A stretch of 64,000 nt of DNA from Deltaproteobacteria bacterium (lineage in GTDB: Bacteria > Desulfobacterota > Desulfobacteria > Desulfobacterales > B30-G6). The stretch is from assembly GCA_022340465.1 (NCBI GenBank), contig JAJDNW010000024.1, positions 59,988 to 123,987 on the forward strand, given 5' to 3'. Of the stretch, positions 1-10,098 are shown piece by piece. The number at the start of each line of letters is the position of its first letter. The first letter of the stretch is position 1. The position numbers were made by a program, and so were the translations under genes. The notes beneath the pieces are model-generated. The model had not been told where the DNA came from, did not search any database, and saw only the letters and a program-made list of their open reading frames with translations.

Positions 1-1
1 C

Positions 2-88
2 CGAACCATGCTCGTTGGCCAGGCGGTTTCGGAATCCACCGGCATCTATTCACTGGTTATCGCGTTGCTGCTACTCTTCGTGGTCTAA
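2..88 (+). CDS. atpE: ATP synthase F0 subunit c, C-terminal end (partial)
   Basis: The window opens inside this gene; only the last 28 residues are visible. They read GQAVSESTGIYSLVIALLLL near the end, which is the second transmembrane helix of the c subunit with its ion-carrying Glu. The Glu is followed by Ser-Thr, the arrangement found in Na+-binding c subunits such as that of Ilyobacter tartaricus. The first helix, which should carry the partner Gln, lies outside the window, so Na+ coupling is only suggested. Two b-type subunits follow directly. Confidence 0.9.
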   Translation, partial: RTMLVGQAVSESTGIYSLVIALLLLFVV

Positions 89-143
89 CGGCAATGGGCA
101 GATCTTGTATTCAACGCCCTGAAACAACGGTGGAAAACAAGCT

Positions 144-599
144 ATGCAGATTATCAGCAATGTTGCCCTGATCAGCATTAATGAAACCCTGGTGGTTCAG
201 CTGATCTCCTTCTTGATATTCCTCTTTGTCATCAATCGGGTCATGTTTCGCCCGTTGCGCGAATCGATGCAGGAACGGGAGCATTACATAGAGGGGATCC
301 AGCTGGAGATTCGGGATGCGGAAAGGAAGCTGCAGAAAATCATGTTGGAAACCAGGGAGGAAGATGCCGCCGTACGCCGGGCGGGGCAGCAGGTGGCCGC
401 CGAATTGGAAAAGCAGGCTTCCACGGAAGCGTCGGACATTATTGAGGGCGTCAGACAGCAGATCCTAGAGATGGGCGAGAAAAATCGAAAGGAGATCGAT
501 GCCCGCGTCGCCGAGGCGCGCAAAACGATCGCCGAGGAGGCGGACAAGTTGTCGTTGAGTATCATGGAAAAGGTTCTCGAGAGGAGACTGGCATCATGA
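144..599 (+). CDS. atpF': ATP synthase F0 subunit b' (b-type stator subunit)
   Basis: A 151-residue protein with one N-terminal membrane helix (about residues 11-32, rich in Ile/Leu/Phe) followed by a long charged coiled coil of Glu, Lys, Arg and Ala. This is the plan of the b/b' peripheral stalk subunits that tie F1 to F0. The motif FRPLRESMQERE after the helix is typical. It lies 55 bases after atpE and its stop overlaps the start of the second b gene (ATGA at 596-599), so the two are translationally coupled. Which copy is b and which b' is a judgement from the order. Confidence 0.85.
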   Translation: MQIISNVALISINETLVVQLISFLIFLFVINRVMFRPLRESMQEREHYIEGIQLEIRDAERKLQKIMLETREEDAAVRRAGQQVAAELEKQASTEASDIIEGVRQQILEMGEKNRKEIDARVAEARKTIAEEADKLSLSIMEKVLERRLAS

Positions 600-1201
600 A
601 GGCTCGAAGCCGTAGCCGCATATTCGCGTTGCTGTCGCGGTTGCTGCCGCTTGTATTACTGGCAACGGCCGCCATGTTCATGATTGTGCACGGGGCCATG
701 GCCGCGGAAGATGCCGCTGACTGGCGCCCTGCCTATGATCTTATCCTGCGCTATATCAATTTTGCCATCCTGATGTTTCTCATTTTCAAGTACGCTAGAA
801 AGCCTTTGGTCAACTTTTTCAAGGAAAAAAGCGAGGATGTAAAAAAAGAGATCCAAGATGTGGAAAGGGAAAAGAAGGAGATCCTGGCAAAAGTCGAGGA
901 TCTTCTGAAGGCCCGCGACCACAGCAAGGAAAGACTCGAGAAACTGAAGGAGCGCATCATATCCCAGGGCAGAGCCAGCAAACAGCGCATCATCGACAGT
1001 GCCCAAGAGGAAGGCACCATTTTATTGGAAAGCGCGAAGCGGAAACTCCATAGCCAGCTGCTGTCGGCCCACGCGGACATCCGAGCGGAGATGATCGACC
1101 TAGCCATCGACATGGCCACCCGGAAACTGCCCGACCACATAGACGACCGGGACAACCAGATGATTTTAGAACACTACATGAAAAGCACCGATAGCCTCTG
1201 A
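596..1201 (+). CDS. atpF: ATP synthase F0 subunit b
   Basis: A 201-residue b-type subunit. It has two hydrophobic stretches: an N-terminal signal-like segment ending near GAMAAEDA (residues 10-38) and the true anchor around residues 49-66, then a long Lys/Glu coiled coil. The extra N-terminal segment makes it longer than the usual b subunit of about 160 residues and is a recurring feature of delta-proteobacterial b subunits. It starts inside the stop of the preceding gene. No atpH, atpA or other F1 gene follows; the operon appears to end here, so F1 must be encoded elsewhere. Confidence 0.85.
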   Translation: MKARSRSRIFALLSRLLPLVLLATAAMFMIVHGAMAAEDAADWRPAYDLILRYINFAILMFLIFKYARKPLVNFFKEKSEDVKKEIQDVEREKKEILAKVEDLLKARDHSKERLEKLKERIISQGRASKQRIIDSAQEEGTILLESAKRKLHSQLLSAHADIRAEMIDLAIDMATRKLPDHIDDRDNQMILEHYMKSTDSL

Positions 1202-1430
1202 CGCATCACGCAGGCCACCGTCCAGCCATGCACCTCCCGCGCCCCCGGCCTCCTTGCGGCGGTTCTTCCAACTTCCGACAAATTGTCTTGACCATCTCAT
1301 TGTTCTTCATTATAAATTGTACGACAGCCTCAATGCGATGCCCGTTGTGCACCGCATCCAGCCGCTCAAACCCAACCTGAAAAGGATCTTCAGGGTTGAT
1401 GCAAACCAATTACAATGAAGGGGGGTAAGA

Positions 1431-2987
1431 ATGAAAAAAGTGTTGATTGTTCTCAGTCTGCTGGCTGTAACCGTATTTTTTATTTCCGGCAGCGGCTTTG
1501 CCAAGAGCCAGGCGCTGGTCTATGGCACCACGGAAAAAGTCACCGACATGGATCCATGCAATGCCTATGACTTTCACACCTGGGAAATTTTTTACAACAT
1601 CTACCAGGGCCTGATGGGCTATCCTCCGGGAGAAACCAATCTGGTTCCGGGCCTGGCGGAATCCTACACGATCAGCGACGATGGCAAGGCCTATACCTTC
1701 AACTTGAAAAAGGGCCTGAAGTTTTCGGACGGCACCCCGTTCGATTCCCAGACAGTCAAGTGGTCCATCGACCGGGTCATGCGCATCGCCGGGGATCCCT
1801 CCTGGCTGGTGACCGATTTTGTAGAGAGCGTCGAGGCCGTCGATAAATACCGCGTGAAGTTCAATTTGAAAAACCCCGTGGCCTATTTCCCCTCTCTCGT
1901 GGCCACCCCACCCTACTACCCGGTCAACCCCAATGTCTATCCGGCCGACAAAATCGTCAAAAACCCTTCCGAACTCAAGGGTGGAAAACTGGTGGGCCTC
2001 GGACCTTACCAGGCGGTTTCGTTCAAACGGGACGAGGAGATCGTTCTGGATCTCAACCCTTACTATGCGGGCGACAAACCCCTGAATGACCGGGTGGTCA
2101 TCCGCTATTTCGCCGACGCCACCACCATGCGCCTGGCCCTGGAAAAGGGCGAGCTGGATTTTGCCTTCAAGTCCTTTAACCCGTCCGACATCAAAGACCT
2201 GGAAAATTCTTCCAAGATCAAAACCATCAAGGGGCAGGGCCCCTACATCCGTTATGTCTGTTTTCAGTGCGAAACCCCGCCCTTTGACGACAAGGTGGTC
2301 CGTCAGGGAATCGCCGCCGCCCTGAACAGAAAGGAAATCATCAAAAAGGTGTTTCTGGGACAGAATGCGCCGCTTTACTCCATGGTGCCAATGGGCATGT
2401 GGACCCACACCGACAGCTTCAAGTTTGCCTTCGGGGACGGCAACATCGCCAAAGCCAAGGAGCTTTTGGCCTCCAAAGGATTTAACAGCAGCAACAAGCT
2501 GAAATTCGATTTCTGGTACACGCCCAGCCATTACGGCGACACGGAAGTCGACATGGCCGCTGTCATCAAGTCCCAGCTGGAAGCAACCGGCGTCATGGAG
2601 GTGACGGTGAAGTCCGCCGAGTGGGCCACCTACAAGCAGAACTGGCACCAAAAGCTGATGCCGGTATACCTCCTGGGATGGTATCCGGATTACATCGATC
2701 CGGACAATTACACCGCCGCCTTTGCCGGCACGGCCGGATCCAAAGGCAACGGCATCTATTTTTCCAGCCCCGTATGGGACGCCTTGTTTGTGGAGGGACA
2801 GAAAAATCCCGATCCCGCCAAACGGGCCGCCGTATACGGGCAGGTACAGCAAATGTGGACCGACGAAGTCCCCACGGCCCCGATCTTTCAGGGAACGCTT
2901 TACCTGTTTTCCCAGAAAAACATAGAGGGCATCATGATTTCGCCCACGCTGCAGTTCATTTATGCACCCATCAAACGTACCGAGTAA
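1431..2987 (+). CDS. Peptide/nickel-type ABC transporter substrate-binding protein
   Basis: A 518-residue periplasmic binding protein of the DppA/OppA (SBP_bac_5) family. A signal peptide covers about residues 1-24. The family landmarks are visible: GLAESYTISDDGKAYTFNLK, LKFSDGTPFDSQTVKWSIDR, and a C-terminal LGWYPDYIDPDNY segment. A strong Shine-Dalgarno (aaggggggt) sits 5 bases before the ATG. It heads an operon with two permeases, two ATPases and a peptidase, so the ligand is probably a di- or oligopeptide. The family also contains nickel and opine binders, so the exact ligand is not shown. Confidence 0.9.
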   Translation: MKKVLIVLSLLAVTVFFISGSGFAKSQALVYGTTEKVTDMDPCNAYDFHTWEIFYNIYQGLMGYPPGETNLVPGLAESYTISDDGKAYTFNLKKGLKFSDGTPFDSQTVKWSIDRVMRIAGDPSWLVTDFVESVEAVDKYRVKFNLKNPVAYFPSLVATPPYYPVNPNVYPADKIVKNPSELKGGKLVGLGPYQAVSFKRDEEIVLDLNPYYAGDKPLNDRVVIRYFADATTMRLALEKGELDFAFKSFNPSDIKDLENSSKIKTIKGQGPYIRYVCFQCETPPFDDKVVRQGIAAALNRKEIIKKVFLGQNAPLYSMVPMGMWTHTDSFKFAFGDGNIAKAKELLASKGFNSSNKLKFDFWYTPSHYGDTEVDMAAVIKSQLEATGVMEVTVKSAEWATYKQNWHQKLMPVYLLGWYPDYIDPDNYTAAFAGTAGSKGNGIYFSSPVWDALFVEGQKNPDPAKRAAVYGQVQQMWTDEVPTAPIFQGTLYLFSQKNIEGIMISPTLQFIYAPIKRTE

Positions 2988-2996
2988 GGGACCATC

Positions 2997-3039
2997 GGCC
3001 CGTGTGCCGCGGGAGCGTGTGCGGCACACGGGCCTTTTT
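2997..3039 (+). terminator. Rho-independent (attenuating) terminator after the binding-protein gene
   Basis: A perfect 14-bp stem (2997-3010 with 3021-3034), a 10-base loop and a run of five T. It lies between the binding-protein gene and the first permease, only 6 bases before the latter's ATG. It probably lets the binding protein be made in excess over the membrane parts while also stabilising its mRNA. Confidence 0.85.
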
Positions 3040-3044
3040 AATGT

Positions 3045-4061
3045 ATGAAAAATCTTCTTCGATACATCTTCACACGAACCCTTCTAACCGTTCCCATGCT
3101 CTTTATTCTCTTGAGCATCGTTTTTGTGGTGATTCGCATCATGCCTGGGGACCCGGTTTCTTCCATGCTGGGCGGCCACGCTCCCGACAGCGTCATCGAG
3201 CAGAAAAAAGAGGAGTTGGGGCTCAACAGGCCCCTGATCGTGCAGTATGGCGATTATCTACTGCAAATCTGCCGATTGGACCTCGGCAACTCCATGATTT
3301 TCAATGAACGCGTCATCGATTCCATCAAGATGAAGGTTCCGGCCACCATCGAGCTCACCTTTTTCGGCATGCTGATCACGTTGATCCTGGGGATTCTGCT
3401 GGGGGTCTATGCCGCCGACAAGCGCCGGTCCCCCCAGGATTACGCCATCCGCCTTTACGGCATCGTCATATACTGCATTCCGGTCTACTGGCTGGGGTTG
3501 ATGCTGCAGATGATCTTCGGGGTCTGGTTGGACGTGTTGCCGGTGGCCGGCCGGACCGGTGCGCGCGTGTTCGTGTCGATGTTCGAAAAAACCGGGTTTT
3601 ACATTCTGGACACAATCCTGGTCAGGGATTTCGAAGCCCTGAAAGATGTCCTCATCCACTTGATCCTGCCCTCGTTCACGCTTGGGCTGACCCTTTCGGG
3701 AATTTTTATTCGTTTGACGCGGGCCAACATGCTTGATGTGCTCAAAGCGGACTACATCCTGGCGGCCGAAGCCCGGGGCATCCGGCACAACCGGGTAGTG
3801 TACAAACACGCATTGCTGAACGCCTTCGTACCCATATTGACCATGATGGGCCTCCAGGTGGCTCTGCTCATGGCCGGTGCGGTGTTGACGGAAACCACTT
3901 TTTCCTGGCCGGGAATGGGGCGGCTGCTCCTGGAGCGGATCTATCTCAGAGACTACCCCACCATCCAGGGCGTCATCGTCATCTTTGCCATGATCGTCGC
4001 CCTGGTGTCGCTGGTGGTGGATATCGTCTACGCTCTGGTGGACCCGAGGGTGCGCTACTGA
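3045..4061 (+). CDS. Peptide ABC transporter permease, DppB type
   Basis: A 338-residue inner-membrane permease. It begins with the characteristic N-terminal helix followed by IMPGDPVSSMLGG, has six predicted membrane segments, and carries the EAA-like coupling loop (EARGIRHNRVVYKHALLNA) near residues 243-265 that contacts the ATPases. The end, DIVYALVDPRVRY, is diagnostic for the DppB/OppB family. It is second in the operon, immediately after the attenuating terminator. Confidence 0.92.
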   Translation: MKNLLRYIFTRTLLTVPMLFILLSIVFVVIRIMPGDPVSSMLGGHAPDSVIEQKKEELGLNRPLIVQYGDYLLQICRLDLGNSMIFNERVIDSIKMKVPATIELTFFGMLITLILGILLGVYAADKRRSPQDYAIRLYGIVIYCIPVYWLGLMLQMIFGVWLDVLPVAGRTGARVFVSMFEKTGFYILDTILVRDFEALKDVLIHLILPSFTLGLTLSGIFIRLTRANMLDVLKADYILAAEARGIRHNRVVYKHALLNAFVPILTMMGLQVALLMAGAVLTETTFSWPGMGRLLLERIYLRDYPTIQGVIVIFAMIVALVSLVVDIVYALVDPRVRY

Positions 4062-4104
4062 TGGATGTGCACATGACCGGAACAGTTATCAACGGAGGAT
4101 TTTA

Positions 4105-4989
4105 GTGAAATATTCCCCCTCGGCAGGATTGGGAAAATTGTTGTCCCGCTTTACCGGCATGGGCAAAAAGTACGGGGTGGAGTGGTGGATTCTCGTCGCC
4201 GGTGCCCTCATCATTATAGCGGTCCTTTGCATGGCCGCTTTTGCCTCCCACATTGCGCCCTTCGACCCGCACAATCAAGCCGCCGGCCCCCAGCTGGCAC
4301 CGCCTGGCGGCAAGCACCTTTTGGGCACCGACAACCTGCAGCGGGACGTTTTCTCGCGCATCGTCTTCGGCTCGCGGACCATCCTGGGGGTGGCGATTCT
4401 GGCGGCCATCATCTCCTCGCTGTGCGGCATCAGCTTAGGGCTGATCTCCGGATACAGCGGCGGGTTCTTCGACAAAATGCTTTCCCTGGTCATGGATTCG
4501 ATCTACTCGTTTCCGGGCCTCATCCTGGCCATCGCCTTTGCCGCCATGCTGGAACCGGGGATCATCAGCATCACCCTTGCCGTGGCGGTGATCTACATCC
4601 CGACCTATTTCCGCCTGGTTCGCGGCCAGACCCTCAGCATCAAGGAGGAGCTGTACGTCGAGGCGGCTCAAGCCATCGGCGCACCGGGCAAGACGATTTT
4701 GTGGAAATACATCTTCCCCAACGTGATCGCCACCACCGTGGTTGTCTTCACCATGAATGTCGGCGATGCTATCATGATCGAGGCGGCCCTGACCTACCTG
4801 GGACTCGGCCTGCCGCCAAGTATCGTTGATTGGGGCATGGATCTGGCCATGGGTAAGAAATTTCTGCCCTCCGGCCAGTGGTGGCTGATTACCTTTCCCG
4901 GGGTCATGATTTCGATGCTGGCCCTCGGCTTTACCATGCTGGGCGAAGGTTTGGCGGAAATTCTGAACCCCAGGCTGCTGGAGCGTTAG
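4105..4989 (+). CDS. Peptide ABC transporter permease, DppC type
   Basis: A 294-residue partner permease. GTG start at 4105 with an aacggagg ribosome-binding site. It has an N-terminal membrane anchor, the family motif LLGTDNLQRDVFSRIVFGSR, and the EAA loop (EAAQAIGAPGKTILWKYIFPN). It ends with LAEILNPRLLER, the usual DppC/OppC C-terminus. The two permeases form the heteromeric channel of the importer. It is followed by the first ATPase after one base. Confidence 0.92.
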   Translation: MKYSPSAGLGKLLSRFTGMGKKYGVEWWILVAGALIIIAVLCMAAFASHIAPFDPHNQAAGPQLAPPGGKHLLGTDNLQRDVFSRIVFGSRTILGVAILAAIISSLCGISLGLISGYSGGFFDKMLSLVMDSIYSFPGLILAIAFAAMLEPGIISITLAVAVIYIPTYFRLVRGQTLSIKEELYVEAAQAIGAPGKTILWKYIFPNVIATTVVVFTMNVGDAIMIEAALTYLGLGLPPSIVDWGMDLAMGKKFLPSGQWWLITFPGVMISMLALGFTMLGEGLAEILNPRLLER

Positions 4990-4990
4990 T

Positions 4991-5950
4991 TTGGAAGAAC
5001 ATCTGCTAGAAATAAGAAACCTCGACGTGCAGTTTCCCATTCACATCGGGACGGTGCGGGCGGTGGAGAATGTCAGCCTCTATCTGAAACAGGGCGAGGT
5101 GATGGGCCTGGTCGGAGAATCCGGGTGCGGTAAATCGACCCTGGGGTTTTCCATCCTGAGGATGCTGAGATCTCCCGGCCGCATTACTGCCGGTGAAATC
5201 AATTATCGCCAGGAAGATATCGCCGGCATGTCCGCAAGGGAGATCCTGGCCCTGCGCGGCAAAAAGATCGCCATGATATTTCAGGATCCGCTGACATCCC
5301 TGAACCCGCTGTTCAAAGTCGGAAACCAGTTTGTGGAAACCATCCAGACCCATGAAAAAAGTGTATCCAGAAAGGATGCCCTGAAGCGGGCGGGCTTAAT
5401 GCTCGAACGGCTGGGGATCGCCCGGGAGCGACTGTCAGAGTACCCTCACCAGATGTCGGGAGGGATGCGGCAGCGCATCATGATCGGCATGGCTCTGATC
5501 CTGAACCCGGACCTTTTGATCGCCGATGAACCCACAACCGCCCTGGATGTTATTGTCGAGGCCCAGTTTCTGGACCTTTTGAACGAACTGCGGGCGGAGT
5601 TCAATCTGACCATTCTCCTGATTTCCCACAACCTGGGTATCGTGGCACAGATGGCCGACCGCATCACCGTGATGTATGGGGGCAGAATAGCCGAAACCGG
5701 CACCTCGATGGATGTCTTTGCCGAACCCATGCACCCCTACACCCAGGGGCTTCTGGCCTCCATTCCCAACATTCAATTGGAGCAGCCCAAGCTGACCACC
5801 ATGCCCGGTGCGCCCCCGGATTTGGTGGACCCGCCGAAAGGCTGTGTGTTCAACCCGCGCTGCCCGGAGGTAATGGAGATTTGCAGGGAAAAAAGTCCCG
5901 AACTGAACAAAAAGGCCGGGCATGCCGTGGCCTGCTGGCTGTACACGTGA
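4991..5950 (+). CDS. Peptide ABC transporter ATP-binding protein, DppD type
   Basis: A 319-residue ATPase. The start is TTG at 4991, placed by the ggag at 4979-4982 and by the previous stop ending at 4989. Walker [10 protein letters not shown], signature MSGGMRQR, and Walker [14 protein letters not shown] are intact. The C-terminal oligopeptide-transporter extension contains GCVFNPRCPEVMEICREKSP, with spaced Cys residues that in family members can bind an iron-sulfur cluster. It pairs with the next gene as the heterodimeric motor. Confidence 0.92.
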   Translation: MEEHLLEIRNLDVQFPIHIGTVRAVENVSLYLKQGEVMGLVGESGCGKSTLGFSILRMLRSPGRITAGEINYRQEDIAGMSAREILALRGKKIAMIFQDPLTSLNPLFKVGNQFVETIQTHEKSVSRKDALKRAGLMLERLGIARERLSEYPHQMSGGMRQRIMIGMALILNPDLLIADEPTTALDVIVEAQFLDLLNELRAEFNLTILLISHNLGIVAQMADRITVMYGGRIAETGTSMDVFAEPMHPYTQGLLASIPNIQLEQPKLTTMPGAPPDLVDPPKGCVFNPRCPEVMEICREKSPELNKKAGHAVACWLYT

Positions 5951-5966
5951 TATCTGAAGGCCGAAG

Positions 5967-6953
<987 letters not shown>

Positions 6954-7013
6954 CGGCCCGGGGGGGGCGCATCGACCGGGCGTGTATGCTCAGCCGCAAA
7001 AGGGGGTAAAGAA

Positions 7014-7334
7014 ATGAAATATTTACTGACACTGATCTTCGTGTGTTCCGCAATGATCAGCGCCGTAGGCATTGCCGCCAACGCAACGGACAAGGCCGGG
7101 AAAGCCGGCGGCGTCACCTGGGAGGTTCCCATTGCCGCCGGTGTCTGGTACCCGGGAGACGGCGAGATTCCCGAAAAGCCCATGCGCTACTACCGGGCCA
7201 GGTGTTGGCCGGGATGCCACGTTGGCAGCAGCCAGTACGGCATGTTTCCGAACACGTCCCTTTCGAACGATCGGCCGATCTTTCCAACATCGACCATCGA
7301 CCGGGTGGCCGACGGGTCCCTGAAAAAGGATTAG
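7014..7334 (+). CDS. Small secreted protein of unknown function with a CWPGC motif
   Basis: A 106-residue protein with a clear signal peptide (residues 1-22, cleavage near GIAANA) and a good ribosome-binding site (aggggg). The mature part is about 80 residues, rich in Pro and Gly, with two mature-region cysteines in RCWPGCH. I do not recognise the family. It sits between the importer ATPases and the aminopeptidase in the same orientation, so it is likely co-transcribed and exported to the periplasm. The two Cys could form a disulfide or bind a metal. Confidence 0.65.
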   Translation: MKYLLTLIFVCSAMISAVGIAANATDKAGKAGGVTWEVPIAAGVWYPGDGEIPEKPMRYYRARCWPGCHVGSSQYGMFPNTSLSNDRPIFPTSTIDRVADGSLKKD

Positions 7335-7348
7335 GGGAGTTACCAGCC

Positions 7349-8740
7349 ATGTTTCCCAAAGCAGTTTACCACTCAAGACGCAAGCGCCTGGCCGCAGACG
7401 TCGGCTCGGGCATCGTCCTTTTCCTGGGCAATGGCCAAAGCCCCATGAATTATGCGGACAACCTGTACCCTTTCCGGCAGGACAGCTCCTTTTTATATTT
7501 CTGGGGCCTGGACATGCCCGACCTTGCCGCCGCCATCGACATCGACGCATCCCGGGAGATCATATTCGGCGACGACATGACTCTGGAGGAATCGGTGTGG
7601 TCCGGCGCATCGCCGTCCCTGTCCTTTCTATGTGAAAAAACGGACGTTGCGCAGATCGAGCCGGCTGACCACCTGACGCCCTTCATCCAAAAAGCGCGCA
7701 GTTCGGGAAGGACCGTGCATATCCTGCCCCAGTACCGGGCGGACAACATCATGGCGATGTCACGGCTGCTGAACACAGCCCCGGGCGACCTGGGCGAGAC
7801 CGTGTCGCCCGAGCTGATCCGCGCGGTTGTCGCCCAGCGATCCATCAAGAGTGCGGCCGAGGTCGACCAGATGGAATCGGCCCTGGACATCTCCCGCGAG
7901 ATGCACATGACGGCCATGAGGATGACATCCCCCGGCATGTACGAACTGGAGGTGGTGAGCGCCATGGAGAGCATCGCCTATGCGCGGGGGGGCAGCCGCA
8001 TGGCCTATCCCACGATTTTCACGGTCAGGGGAGAGATCCTGCACAACCAGTTTCACGGCAACATCATGCAGGCGGGGAATCTGGTTGTCAACGATTCGGG
8101 TGCCGAGTCCCCCATGCACTACGCCAGCGATATTACCCGCACCATCCCCGTGGGCGGCAGCTTCAGCACCCGCCAGAAAGAGATTTACCGCATCGTGCTG
8201 GCGTCTCAAGAGGCGGCCATCCAGTCCATGCGCCCCGGAACCGCTTTCAGGGACATTCACCTGCTGTCGTGCCGCGTCATAACCGAGGGACTGCAGGCGC
8301 TCGGCCTCATGAAGGGCGACGTCGACGCATCGGTGGCTGCGGGTGCCCACGCCCTGTTTCAACCGGCGGGGCTGGGACATATGATCGGGCTGGACGTTCA
8401 CGACATGGAGGGTCTGGGGGAAGACCTGGTGGGCTATACGGACACCATCAAACGCAGCGACCAGTTCGGGACGCGCAACCTGCGTCTGGCCCGTCCGCTC
8501 GAGGAGGGCTTCGTGCTGACGGTGGAGCCCGGCATCTATTTCATCTCCCGGCTGATAGACAGGTGGCGCTCTGAAAACAAATTTTCCGACTTCATCGACT
8601 ATGACAGGGTGGAGGCGTACAAGGGATTCGGCGGTGTGCGCATCGAGGACAATGTTCTGGTCACCCGCAGCGGCGCGCGCATTCTCGGGAAACCCATACC
8701 GAAACGCGTTGAAGAGGTCGAGGCGCTGGCATCGTCATGA
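7349..8740 (+). CDS. Xaa-Pro aminopeptidase (M24 family, PepP-like)
   Basis: A 463-residue metallopeptidase that removes N-terminal residues preceding proline. The N-terminal creatinase-type domain (residues 1-150) is followed by the pita-bread catalytic domain. The five metal ligands are recognisable: Asp in VVNDSGAE, Asp in ASDITRT, His in GLGHMIGLDVHD, Glu in VEPGIYF and Glu in RIEDNVLV. The ATG at 7349 is chosen because the upstream in-frame extension overlaps the preceding gene and looks non-coding. Its place at the end of a peptide-import operon fits cytoplasmic hydrolysis of imported peptides. Confidence 0.88.
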   Translation: MFPKAVYHSRRKRLAADVGSGIVLFLGNGQSPMNYADNLYPFRQDSSFLYFWGLDMPDLAAAIDIDASREIIFGDDMTLEESVWSGASPSLSFLCEKTDVAQIEPADHLTPFIQKARSSGRTVHILPQYRADNIMAMSRLLNTAPGDLGETVSPELIRAVVAQRSIKSAAEVDQMESALDISREMHMTAMRMTSPGMYELEVVSAMESIAYARGGSRMAYPTIFTVRGEILHNQFHGNIMQAGNLVVNDSGAESPMHYASDITRTIPVGGSFSTRQKEIYRIVLASQEAAIQSMRPGTAFRDIHLLSCRVITEGLQALGLMKGDVDASVAAGAHALFQPAGLGHMIGLDVHDMEGLGEDLVGYTDTIKRSDQFGTRNLRLARPLEEGFVLTVEPGIYFISRLIDRWRSENKFSDFIDYDRVEAYKGFGGVRIEDNVLVTRSGARILGKPIPKRVEEVEALASS

Positions 8741-8748
8741 CAGGGTAC

Positions 8749-10068
8749 CTATAAATCCTTCAACAAAAGGTTGTCGGGCGAGCTGTCGATGATTTCCTGA
8801 AAACGGGCTAGGGATGTGGAAATCGCGGCGGTTTCCTTTGTCTTTAACATCGGGATGTTGTCGGAGCCGATCTTTTCCAGCGACGCCAGAATGTAGCCCA
8901 TGCTCAGAAGGTCGGTGCTCACGGCTGGCTGGTAGACCGGTTCGTCCTGATCAATCCCCGCCAGTTCCGACAAAATGCCGCTTTCCGTCAGGTCGGCCAC
9001 GAGCCTGTGCACCAGCCTTATGGGGATCTCGAGCCGGCCTGAAATCTGGCTCATGGTGAGCGGTTCCTTTGCTTCCGTAAAGCGTTGCACAATCAGGTGA
9101 GTGATCATCAGCGCCAGATGTTTCTGCATGCCGGAGGAAATCCGTCGGCTCTCCCGGTCGAATTCATAGGCTTCGATATTCTGATGGGCGAAGGAAATTT
9201 CCGCCCCGAAAAAAACGATCATCCAGCTCAGGTGCAGCCATATAAGGAACAGAGGCAGTGCGGCGAAGCTGCCGTAGATGGCATTGTAGCTGGCGATGAG
9301 AAACTGAAAGTTGATGTAAGTGTGCTGGAGAAGCTGATACAGTCCGCCGGCAATGAACCCTGCCAAGAGGCCCGAAAGAAAGCGGACTTTGGTGTTGGGC
9401 ATCAGCAGGTAGATGAGGGTGAACAGCATCCAGATCATGAGGAAGGGCAAAAGCTTGAACGAAAAGTAAATGATGGGGCTGACGCCGCCCAGCAGGGAAA
9501 ACTGTTGAATGATGGTGGTGACCTGTGTCTTGACGTACACGGTGACGCTGCTGGAGAGGATGACAAGCACGGGGGAAAGCACCATAATGGTGAGATAATC
9601 GCTGAATTTCCTCCATAGGGAACGGGATTTCTTGACATCCCAGATGTCGTTTAGGGACCGTTCGATATGACTCAACACGTTTACGGAAGCCCAGAACAGG
9701 ACGATGACGCCGATGCCGGCTATCATGCTGCCCCTGGTCCTTTCGAGCAGATTGTGTGCGGAAGCGACCACCTGCATCATCACCGCTTCCTGTCCGGGAA
9801 ATTCCTGAAGCAGTCTTTGCTCCAGAGACGTCTCGAAACCGAATCCCTTGGCGATGGCGAAGGCCATGGCCATGATGGGCACGATGGCGAGCAGGCTGTA
9901 GTAGGTTAGAGCGGAGGCCCTTAGCTGGAGGCGGTCCTCCCCGATGCCGCGAACTGCCAGCAGCACCATCCTGAGCAGTCGTAAAAGAAAGGACCTTTTG
10001 CCCGACAAGTGCCGGGACTGAATGTTCCAGACATCTATTTTCAAAAAGTTCAATAGCTTTGAAACCAT
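8749..10068 (-). CDS. YihY/virulence factor BrkB family membrane protein
   Basis: A 439-residue inner-membrane protein. The family hallmark is visible near the start: LQLRASALTYYSLLAIVPIM, then further hydrophobic segments up to about residue 290 (last one around LIWLHLSWMIVFFGAEISFA). The C-terminal 130 residues look like a soluble winged-helix-type domain (MSQISGRLEIPIRLVHRLV), as in the longer members. The family was once annotated as ribonuclease BN in error; its function is not settled. It sits 30 bases after the second importer's last ATPase gene on the same strand and may be co-transcribed. Confidence 0.88.
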   Translation of the reverse strand: MVSKLLNFLKIDVWNIQSRHLSGKRSFLLRLLRMVLLAVRGIGEDRLQLRASALTYYSLLAIVPIMAMAFAIAKGFGFETSLEQRLLQEFPGQEAVMMQVVASAHNLLERTRGSMIAGIGVIVLFWASVNVLSHIERSLNDIWDVKKSRSLWRKFSDYLTIMVLSPVLVILSSSVTVYVKTQVTTIIQQFSLLGGVSPIIYFSFKLLPFLMIWMLFTLIYLLMPNTKVRFLSGLLAGFIAGGLYQLLQHTYINFQFLIASYNAIYGSFAALPLFLIWLHLSWMIVFFGAEISFAHQNIEAYEFDRESRRISSGMQKHLALMITHLIVQRFTEAKEPLTMSQISGRLEIPIRLVHRLVADLTESGILSELAGIDQDEPVYQPAVSTDLLSMGYILASLEKIGSDNIPMLKTKETAAISTSLARFQEIIDSSPDNLLLKDL

Positions 10069-10098
10069 GGCGACACCATTGATTGGAAAGCGGTTATA

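Noticed and set aside
1410..3029. 539-residue open frame antisense to the first binding-protein gene
   Set aside because: It mirrors a strong real gene in GC-rich codons, has no ribosome-binding site or family motif, and spans the terminator. The same applies to long antisense frames at 14182-15576, 40892-42538 and 61124-62779.
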